Positions 1 to 5,492 of a stretch of 5,492 bases of DNA are shown here, piece by piece. Source of the DNA: Candidatus Rokuibacteriota bacterium (GTDB lineage Bacteria; Methylomirabilota; Methylomirabilia; Rokubacteriales; CSP1-6); NCBI GenBank assembly GCA_003221595.1, contig QHSM01000320.1, positions 1 through 5,492 of the forward strand, in the 5' to 3' direction. Made by a program: the position numbers and the translations under genes. Every line of letters begins with the position of its first letter. The first letter of the stretch is position 1. The notes under the pieces are model-generated. The model did not search any database, was not told the DNA's origin, and saw nothing but the letters and a program-made list of their open reading frames with translations.

Positions 1-1
1 G

Positions 2-760
2 TTCACCATGGTGTGGATTTATCGCCGCATCGTGAGCTCCGGCACCTACGTCACCATCACCGGCAAGGGTTTCCGGCCGCGTGTCATGGACGTCGGGAGG
101 CTGCGCTGGCCGTTCCTCGGCGTCTGCATCGCCTATCTTGGCGTCGCGGTCATCCTGCCCGTGCTGACGATCACGTACGCGTCGTTCCAGCACCTGACCA
201 CCGCGTTCCCCCGCGCCGGCAACTTCACGCTGGTCAACTATCAGACCGCGTTGTCTCTGGACGCGGTCCGCTCCGCGCTGGGCAACAGCCTGCTCCTCGG
301 CCTCGCCACGGCGAGCATCGGCGTCTTGTTGATGGGGTTTCTCTCCTGGCTCATCTATCGTTCGCGGCTGCCCGGCGCCGGCGTCATCGAATATCTCCTG
401 ATGTTTCCGCAGGCGGTCCCGCGCCTGGTCTTCGCCTTCGGGATGCTGTGGGCGTGGCTGATCTTTCCGATCCCGATCTACGGCACCCTGTGGCTCTTGC
501 TGATCGTCTACCTCACGGTGTTCCTGCCACTTGGCTTCCGGACGATCTCCGGCGTGATTCTCCAGATCGACCGGTCGCTGGAGGAATGCGCCCAGATGTG
601 CGGAGCGACCTGGGGCTACCGGCTGCGCACGGTGACCATGCCGCTGCTCAAGCCCGGGCTGATCGCGGCGTGGCTCCTCCTGTTCATCGCGAGCGTCCGC
701 GAGCTCCTGCTCCTCCTGTTCGCGGTCGCGCGGCGCGCGGTCCAGGCAGGGGGCGAGTGA
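2..760 (+). CDS. ABC importer permease, FbpB/AfuB-like, C-terminal half (5' partial, shortened C-terminus)
   Basis: Inner-membrane permease subunit of a binding-protein-dependent importer of the iron(III)/polyamine-like class. The frame is already open at the window edge. The Met at 8 is probably internal, because the segment YVTITGKGFRPR (residues 14-25 from that Met) normally lies in the middle of the fused two-unit permease of about 500-580 residues. Hydrophobic spans are seen at about residues 34-56, 93-117, 128-153, 158-180 and 216-240. The cytoplasmic EAA loop that docks the ATPase is at 191-212 (ECAQMCGA, then MPLLKPG). After SVREL (229-233) the chain passes straight to LLLLFAVARR and stops. 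Relatives usually have about 40-50 more residues there, with a loop and the last membrane span, so an in-frame internal deletion is likely. The stop abuts the ATPase start, as in one operon. The family call is firm; the substrate is inferred. Confidence 0.88.
   Translation, partial: FTMVWIYRRIVSSGTYVTITGKGFRPRVMDVGRLRWPFLGVCIAYLGVAVILPVLTITYASFQHLTTAFPRAGNFTLVNYQTALSLDAVRSALGNSLLLGLATASIGVLLMGFLSWLIYRSRLPGAGVIEYLLMFPQAVPRLVFAFGMLWAWLIFPIPIYGTLWLLLIVYLTVFLPLGFRTISGVILQIDRSLEECAQMCGATWGYRLRTVTMPLLKPGLIAAWLLLFIASVRELLLLLFAVARRAVQAGGE
673..721 (+). repeat. 13-bp direct repeat at the permease deletion-like site
   Basis: The sequence gctcctcctgttc occurs at 673-685 and again at 709-721, 36 bases apart and in the same frame, coding LLLF both times. 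The second copy sits where the expected C-terminal part of the permease is missing. Repeats like this can promote slippage deletions or assembly collapse, but Leu-rich membrane segments also produce such repeats by chance. Confidence 0.6.
748..753 (+). promoter_or_regulatory. Ribosome binding site for the ABC ATPase
   Basis: AGGGGG lies inside the last permease codons, 9 bases before ATG 763 and 3 bases before the alternative GTG 757. The spacing favours the ATG. The near-overlap of stop and start suggests translational coupling with the permease. Confidence 0.5.
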
Positions 761-762
761 CG

Positions 763-1854
763 ATGGCCCGCGCGTCGATCGAGGTCCGTGACCTGATCGT
801 TCGGTATGGCGGAGTCGTCGCGGTGCGCGGGGTGACGTTCACCGTCGGCGCCGGCGAGCACCTGACCTTGCTCGGCCCGTCCGGGTGCGGCAAGACGACC
901 ACGCTTCGGGCGATCGCCGGGCTCGAGAAGCCCGCGTCGGGCGAGATCCGGATCGGCGGAACGCCGGTGTTCTCGTCAGCGCCCAATGTGAACGTCCCGG
1001 CCGAGCGTCGCGGGCTCTCGATGGTCTTCCAGTCCTACGCGATCTGGCCGCACATGAGCGTGTTCGACAACGTGGCCTACGGCCTGCGCGTGCGCAAACG
1101 CCCGGAGGCCGAGGTGGCCACCCGCGTGCGCGAGGCCCTCGACCTGGTCCAGCTCGGCGAGCTCGAGAGCCGGAGCGCGTCGAAGCTGTCGGGCGGCCAG
1201 CAGCAGCGCGTCGCGCTGGCCCGGGCGTTCGTCTTCTCCCCGTCGGTGCTGCTCTTCGACGAGCCGCTGTCGAACCTCGACGCCAAGCTGCGCGCGGAGA
1301 TGCGGGTCGAGCTGAAGGAGCTCCAGCGCCGCCTCGACATCACCTCGGTGTACGTCACCCACGACCTCGAGGAGGCTCTCGCCATCTCCGATCGGATCGT
1401 GGTGATGCGCGACGGCGTCATCGAGCAGGTGGGCTCGCCCGGCGAGATCTACGATCGCCCGCGCAACACCTTCGTCGCCGACTTCGTGGGATCGGCCAAC
1501 CTGATCCGGGGTCGCCGCCGTCCGGACCTCGAGCGCAACGGGCTCGTGGTCCTGGAGACGCCGGGCGGCGCGCTGGTGCACGGCATCGCCCTCGGCCGCC
1601 CGGTCGGTCCCGAGGCGCTCGTCGCCGTCCGCACCGTCCGCCTCCGACTCGAGCGCGCGCGCCCGGCGACGGCCGTCAACGCGTGGCCGGCGCGGATTCG
1701 ACAGCGCGTTTTTCAGGGAGACTTCACCCAGTATCACGTCGACTGGGACGGCCGGCAGCTCATCGTGCGCTCGGCGGCGTCGGACCCGATGACCGAGGGC
1801 GACGAGGTGTTCGTCAGCGCGGACCCGAGGCACTGCGTGCTCCTGGAGGAGTGA
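763..1854 (+). CDS. ABC importer ATP-binding protein, FbpC/PotA-like
   Basis: Cytoplasmic ATPase that powers the adjacent permease; 363 residues, usual for the family. Walker A GPSGCGKTT is at residues 38-46, the Q-loop Gln at 90, signature LSGGQQQR at 142-149, Walker B LLFDEP at 163-168, D-loop SNLD at 170-173 and the switch His at 200 (VTHD). All catalytic positions are present. The segment FQSYAIWPHM after the Q-loop is typical of the iron(III)/polyamine group. A C-terminal TOBE-type domain, roughly residues 285-360, is expected from the family and fits the sequence VFQGDFTQYHVDW. The ATG at 763 was chosen because AGGGGG (748-753) lies 9 bases upstream. An in-frame GTG at 757 overlaps the permease stop and is possible, but sits only 3 bases from that site. 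Transported substrate (ferric iron, polyamine, thiamine or other) cannot be decided from this subunit. Confidence 0.95.
   Translation: MARASIEVRDLIVRYGGVVAVRGVTFTVGAGEHLTLLGPSGCGKTTTLRAIAGLEKPASGEIRIGGTPVFSSAPNVNVPAERRGLSMVFQSYAIWPHMSVFDNVAYGLRVRKRPEAEVATRVREALDLVQLGELESRSASKLSGGQQQRVALARAFVFSPSVLLFDEPLSNLDAKLRAEMRVELKELQRRLDITSVYVTHDLEEALAISDRIVVMRDGVIEQVGSPGEIYDRPRNTFVADFVGSANLIRGRRRPDLERNGLVVLETPGGALVHGIALGRPVGPEALVAVRTVRLRLERARPATAVNAWPARIRQRVFQGDFTQYHVDWDGRQLIVRSAASDPMTEGDEVFVSADPRHCVLLEE
1845..1851 (+). promoter_or_regulatory. Strong ribosome binding site before the 26-codon frame
   Basis: GGAGGAG is a near-perfect anti-16S match within the last codons of the ATPase gene, 5 bases before GTG 1857. 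It is the main reason to think that a third operon gene really starts here, although the frame closes quickly. Confidence 0.6.
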
Positions 1855-1856
1855 AC

Positions 1857-1937
1857 GTGAGCGACCGGGCCACTGCCGTGGGGGGCCAGCCGGTGGCACG
1901 TTCGGCAAGGTTCAGCTATGCTTTACCGTTCGCGTGA
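1857..1937 (+). pseudogene. Truncated start of a third operon gene (26 codons)
   Basis: A GTG two bases after the ATPase stop opens a frame of 26 codons that ends at TGA 1935-1937. It has a strong ribosome binding site and typical operon spacing. The peptide begins VSDRATAVGG and ends RFSYALPFA, which reads like the short polar head of a membrane protein just before its first hydrophobic span. I read it as the 5' end of a further transporter-related gene, perhaps a permease, whose body is lost by deletion, frameshift or misassembly. No downstream frame up to 2013 continues it recognisably. The alternative is a genuine small peptide or a chance frame. The parent gene cannot be identified. Confidence 0.4.
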
Positions 1938-1965
1938 CGCGGAGACAGGGGCACGAAAGGAGCTG

Positions 1966-2035
1966 CGCGCCGAGCGGAAAGCCCGCCGCGGCGGCGCTCC
2001 AGGAGATTCCCGATGGCGCGACGCGCCGAGCGGAA
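1966..2035 (+). repeat. 14-bp direct repeat flanking the start of the CheB frame
   Basis: cgcgccgagcggaa is found at 1966-1979 and 2022-2035, 56 bases apart, so in different frames. The second copy codes part of the Arg/Lys-rich N-terminus of the CheB fragment; the first lies in the short gap between the transporter operon and this gene. It may reflect a local duplication of the gene start. Chance is possible at this GC content. Confidence 0.5.
2001..2005 (+). promoter_or_regulatory. Ribosome binding site for the CheB-CheR fusion gene
   Basis: AGGAG lies 7 bases before ATG 2013, which is ideal spacing, and decides the start of the CheB frame. Another AAAGGAG at 1956-1962 has no start codon at a useful distance and may be a relic. 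No clear promoter was seen in the 75 bases between 1938 and 2012. Confidence 0.65.
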
Positions 2036-2477
2036 GCGACCGCGGGGCCGCACCTCGCGTAGCGAGCTCCAGAGACGGAATCGCGCGCGTAAGTCCCCCG
2101 ACCAGGCGCGGAAGGCGACCTGTCCCGTGGTGGTGGGCATGGGCGCCTCGGCCGGCGGCCTCGAAGCCTTCATCCGCTTCTTCCGGACCATGCCGCCAGA
2201 CAGCGGCATGGCGTTCGTGGTGATCCAGCATCTCGATCCCACCCACGAAAGCCTGACCGCCGAGCTGCTGGGCAAGCACACGAAGATGCCCGTGCGGCAG
2301 GTGGCCGGCGACACGCCCGTCGAGAGAGACCTTCCGGACGCTGGCCGAGGATCAGCAGGAGCGGGCCATCGGCATCGTCCTCTCCGGCAGCGGCACCGAC
2401 GGCACGCTCGGCCTGAAGGAGATCAAGACGGTCGGCGGTATTGCCCTCGTCCAGGAGCCCACCACCGCTCAACATGA
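2013..2477 (+). pseudogene. N-terminal fragment of the CheB methylesterase domain (frameshifted)
   Basis: CheB removes methyl groups from (or deamidates) chemoreceptor glutamates. Residues 1-35 form a very basic tail (15 Arg/Lys between residues 2 and 34). From residue 39 the sequence is a clear CheB catalytic domain: VVGMGASAGGLEAF with the nucleophile Ser at 46, then FVVIQHLDPTHES with the active-site His at 73, then MPVRQVAGDTPVE ending near residue 103. No receiver domain precedes it, as in known CheB-CheR fusions. Beyond about base 2322 the frame codes an unrelated Arg/His-rich tail and stops at 2477. The third catalytic residue, Asp in SGSGTDG, lies in the next frame (2398-2400). The segment that usually reads like VYVIPPN, up to the FFRSLAED motif, is absent from both frames, so roughly 45-60 residues are missing. 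As written this fragment cannot be an active esterase. Confidence 0.8.
2310..2340 (+). other. Deletion/frameshift junction inside the CheB domain
   Basis: CheB homology in the frame of ATG 2013 ends with PVE at about 2314-2322, and resumes in the +1 frame at about 2329 (TFRTLAEDQQER). The junction carries a short gagagaga run (2322-2329). Because conserved CheB sequence is also missing, restoring the frame alone would not repair the domain. It could be a true deletion, or collapsed or joined reads. Confidence 0.75.
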
Positions 2478-5400
2478 TGGCATGCCGAGGAGCGCGATCG
2501 CCGCCGACGCGGCCGACCACGTGCTGACGGTAGAAAAGATTCCGGAGATGCTGCTGAGGTACGCGCAGCATCCCTACGCCGCCCTGGCGAGGCAGGGACC
2601 CGCCGGCGAGAAGGGCGGTTCGGAAGACTTGACCGGGGTCCTGGCCCTCCTCCGCACCCGGCTTCACTTCGACTTCAGCGGCTACAAGCCCGGCACGCTC
2701 GTCCGGCGAGTCCGCCGTCGAATGGGGCTTCGGCACGTCGAGCGCATGCCGGACTATCTTCAGCTCCTGCGCAGCGACCCCGGCGAGGTCAAGACCCTCT
2801 TCAAGGACCTGCTGATCGGCGTGACCCGCTTCTACCGCGATAGGGAAGCATGGAACTACCTCGAGGAGCAGCTCCTGCCTTCCCTCCTGCGAGGCAGAGA
2901 GGCCGGCGCCCCGTTGCGGGTGTGGGTCGCTGGGTGCGGTACCGGCGAGGAAGCGTATAGCCTGGGCATGCTGCTGATCGAGCAGAGTCAGTCTGCGGAA
3001 TGGAACGGCCCGATCCAGATCTTCGCCTCGGACGTGGACAAGGAAGCGTTGGACATTGCCCGCACAGGCATCTACCCGGAGAGCATCGCGGCCGACGTGC
3101 CCCCCGGACGCCTGCGCCGGTTCTTTCTGCAGGATGGGACCCACTACCGCGTGAACAAGGAGCTCCGCGAGGCGATCGTCTTCGCCGAGCAGAACCTCAT
3201 CGCCGATCCGCCGTTCTCCAAGCTCGACCTGATCAGCTGTCGGAACCTGCTCATCTACTTGAGCGCGGACGTCCAGAAACGCATCATCTCACTGCTCCAC
3301 TTCGCACTGGCCGAAGGCGGATACCTCTTCCTCGGCAGCGCGGAATCGATCGGATCCGCGGAGGATCTCTTCGAGACCATGTCGAAGCGTTGGAGGACCT
3401 ATCGGCGTATCGGGGCCACCCGTTACGAGATGCTCAGCCTGCCCACGGCCGCGCACAGGCCGACCCCAGAGTTGTTAGCCGATCCCCTGGCGCCATCAAA
3501 AGCCAATCGGCTGCTCACCCGGGTCCAGCAGCAGCTGCTCGAGCGCTATGCCCCGGCCGGCGTGGTGATCAACCGCCGGCACGAGATCCTGCTGTTCGTG
3601 GGGCGAACCGATCTCTACCTGACTCAGCCGGCCGGCGCGCCGACGGATGACCTCCTGACGCGCGTGCGCGAGGGTTTACAGACGCGGCTGCGGGGGCTGG
3701 TGCGCCAGGTGGTCACCGACCACGAGTCGCAGGCGATCGCCGTTCGCGTCCGGCGCGACAACGTCTGGCATCGCGTCCGGGTTGCCGTCGAGCCGATCCA
3801 GCTTTCGGGTGACACCGAGGGCCTGCTCCTCGTCTCCTTCGCTGACGACGAGGAAGCGAAGCCCCGGCCGGCGCCCGAAGCCGCCGGCGCAGCGGTGACC
3901 GAGCGAGACGACTCCGTGGTACGGCAGCTGGAAGCCGAGCTGAAGGCTTCCCGGGAGGACCTGCAAGGCACCGTCGCGGGAATGGAGGCCTCGAACGAGG
4001 AGCTCACGGCGGCCAACGAAGAGGTGATGTCGGTCAACGAGGAGCTCCAGTCGACCAATGAGGAGCTGGAGACCTCGAAGGAGGAGCTCCAGTCGCTGAA
4101 CGAGGAGCTGAACACGGTGAACGCGCAGCTCCAGAGCAAGCTCGACGAGCTGGAGCGCACGAACAACGACCTCGACAACCTGCTGACGAGCACGAACATC
4201 GCGACGGTCTTTCTCGATGGCCATCTCCGTATCCGGCGGTTCACCGCCGCCGTTACGAGGCTCTTCACCCTGATCCCCTCCGACGTCGGCCGACCTCTCG
4301 CCGATATCGCGCCGACGTTCACCGACCCGGCGTTGCTGACGGACGCGACGACGGTGCTGAAGACGCTCACGCCGCGGCAGTCCGAGGTGGCCACGCGTGA
4401 GGGCCGCTGGTACATGCGTCAGGTCCTGCCCTACCGCACGCAGGACAACCGGATCGAGGGGGTGGTGATCACGTTCTCGGACGTGGCGGCCGAGGCGCTG
4501 CAGGGAGCCCGGTTCGATCTGGAGGCGGCGTTGAACAAGCTGGCCGCCAACGAGGCCCGGCTGCGGACGACCCTGGACACCGCCGCCGACGCGATCATCA
4601 CGATCGACGAGTCGGGCCGGGTGCAGTCATTCAACCTTACCGCCGAGAAGATGTTCGGCTACAGCGCCACGGAAGTGATGGGCAAGAACGTGTCCATGCT
4701 CATGCCGCTGCCGTACTCAAAGGAGCACGATGGTTATCTCACCCGCTACCGCGAGACGGGAGTGGCGCACATCATCGGGATCGGCCGCGAGGTCGAGGGA
4801 CTCCGCAAGAACGGAACGCGCGTGCCGCTTGACCTTTCCCTGAGCGAGTTCACCGACTCTACGGGTCGCAAGTTCACGGGCATCCTGCGCGACCTGACCG
4901 AGCGCAAGCAGGCCGCGCAGTGGCGGCGCGAACACGAGTCGCAGCTCGCCCACCTGCTGCGGGCCAACACCGCGGGGGAGTTCGCGGCCGGCCTCGCGCA
5001 CCAGCTCAACCAGCCGCTCGCGGCGCTCGCGAACGACATCGCGGCGTGCCAGGCGCGGCTCGGCGCCGGCCGCGCGCCCGGCGTGCGCGCGCTGCTCAAG
5101 CACGCCACCGCCGAGGCCCAGCGCGCGGGCGCGATCTTGCGCCGCTTCCGCGACCTGATCCGGAAGAAGCCTCAGCGCTGGGAGCGGGCCGATCTGCGTG
5201 AGATCATCCGGGACGCCGGTGAGCTGATGCGTCCCGAGATGGCGCGGCAGCAGGTGGCGTTCGATCTTCGCCTGCCGCCCGACCCGCTGCCCGTCAGGGT
5301 TGATCGCGTTGAGATCGAGCAGGTGATCCTGAACCTCATGCAGAACGCGCTTGATTCTGTCGAGGACGTTCGCCGCCACGGGCGGATCAGCGCGCGGGCG

Positions 5401-5492
5401 ATCCGACTGCACGCGGCCCGGGACGTCGGGGAGCTGGCCCGGGTCTCGGTCGAGGACAGCGGTGCCGGCATTTCGGAGGAGGTGGCAGGACG
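2329..5492 (+). CDS. CheB(C-term)-CheR-PAS-coiled coil-PAS-FixL-type PAS-histidine kinase fusion (3' partial)
   Basis: Large cytoplasmic signalling protein, open for 1054 codons to the window edge. Domains in order: end of CheB with catalytic Asp in SGSGTDG (2386-2406); CheR methyltransferase, about 2626-3420, with the all-alpha N-terminal part (FSGYKPGTLVRRVRRRM), S-adenosylmethionine loop GCGTGEEAYS (2932-2961) and LISCRNLLIYL; a PAS-like linker (about 3510-3850, LLERYAPAGVVINRRHEILLF); nine heptads (3994-4182); a PAS_10-like domain (about 4183-4480, STNIATVFLD); a FixL-type PAS (about 4567-4905); and a FixL/NtrB-like kinase with H-box His at 4999-5001, N-box NLMQNALD (5332-5355) and G1 box DSGAG (5455-5469). 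The end of the ATPase domain lies outside. No start codon precedes 2482 (ATG, without a ribosome binding site), so the natural start is probably ATG 2013 in an intact gene. CheR would methylate receptor glutamates; the kinase would phosphorylate an unseen regulator. Confidence 0.88.
3994..4182 (+). repeat. Nine in-frame 21-base (heptad) repeats, coiled coil
   Basis: Nine consecutive seven-residue units begin at 3994, 4015, 4036, 4057, 4078, 4099, 4120, 4141 and 4162. The consensus is NEEL followed by three variable residues, with Leu or Val at the fourth position and mostly acidic residues before it. This is the signalling helix known from CheB-CheR-PAS fusions, expected to dimerise and carry motion between the methyltransferase half and the PAS/kinase half. 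The DNA repetition follows from the protein repeat and is not a mobile or CRISPR repeat. Confidence 0.88.
4567..4905 (+). other. FixL-type PAS domain, candidate heme/oxygen sensor
   Basis: The segment from DTAADAIITID to ILRDLTERK aligns by eye with the Bradyrhizobium FixL heme PAS. Residues equivalent to FixL His200 (proximal heme ligand), Arg206, His214, Ile215 and Arg220 are present: His at 4726-4728, Arg at 4744-4746, His-Ile from 4768 and Arg at 4786-4788. Leu236 is kept; Ile238 is Leu. FixL numbering is from memory of the family. Similar PAS domains with the HDGY motif exist that have not been shown to bind heme, so oxygen sensing is inferred. Confidence 0.6.

Noticed and set aside
13..756. 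Upstream extension of the ATPase frame through the permease gene
   Set aside because: The frame is open but codes an Arg/His/Pro-rich product, while the other frame codes a clear permease; the ATPase begins at 763.
976..1908. 310-codon minus-strand frame opposite the ABC ATPase
   Set aside because: It lies wholly opposite a gene with all ABC motifs, its protein is low-complexity Arg/His/Ala-rich, and it has no recognisable domain; a usual GC-rich shadow.
1894..1910. Possible sigma-54 promoter (TGGCACG)
   Set aside because: The -24 element is perfect, but the TTGC at the required distance is missing and the nearest GC is two bases too close; it also lies inside the short frame.
1985..1997. 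GC-rich inverted sequence that might be a terminator
   Set aside because: The stem is very short (gccgcggc type), has no T-run, and such palindromes are common at this GC content.
2170..3144. 324-codon minus-strand frame opposite CheB/CheR
   Set aside because: The opposite strand codes clear CheB and CheR motifs; this frame shows no domain and is explained by codon bias.
3000..3650. 216-codon + strand frame inside the CheR region
   Set aside because: It runs in a different frame from the CheR coding sequence, and its product is Arg/Pro-rich without homology.
3994..4182. CRISPR or tandem DNA repeat
   Set aside because: The 21-base period is in frame, imperfect at DNA level and fully explained by a protein heptad repeat.
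4920..5201. 93-codon + strand frame within the kinase domain
   Set aside because: It overlaps the H-box region in another frame and codes only Ala/Arg-rich sequence.

Overview
The window is GC-rich (roughly two-thirds G+C), densely coded on the + strand only, and looks like a free-living soil or sediment bacterium: proteobacterial, or a lineage such as Rokubacteria. That placement rests on GC content, codon use and gene style, so it is weak. No RNA gene, CRISPR array, insertion sequence or convincing terminator was found. No wholly new system is evident; the most interesting object is an unusual multidomain signalling protein.

Left part (1-1937): the 3' part of an operon for an FbpB/AfuB-FbpC type ABC importer (iron(III)/polyamine-like class). 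It holds the C-terminal half of a two-unit permease cut by the window edge, then its ATPase with all nucleotide-binding motifs. The permease ends early: after the SVREL segment the usual last loop and membrane span appear to be missing. Two bases after the ATPase stop, a third reading frame begins behind a strong ribosome binding site but stops after 26 codons, so it looks like the head of a broken gene.

Right part (2013-5492, running off the end): a chemotaxis-like fusion. The predicted domain order is a basic N-terminal tail, CheB methylesterase, CheR methyltransferase, a PAS-like linker, a nine-heptad coiled coil, a PAS_10-like domain, a FixL-type PAS and a histidine kinase (cut at the G1 box). 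The CheB domain is interrupted: the front lies in one frame (2013-2477) and the rest in another (from about 2329). About 45-60 residues between the halves are missing, so this is a deletion plus frameshift and not a simple indel. The rest is open without a stop for 1054 codons.

The FixL-type PAS keeps the residues equivalent to the heme-ligating His and the distal Arg/His of Bradyrhizobium FixL. If the gene is intact in the organism, it would join oxygen or redox sensing, receptor methylation/demethylation and kinase output in one chain.

Three deletion-like junctions lie within about 1.7 kb (about 709, 1937 and 2325). They may be real decay or an assembly problem; read mapping would decide.
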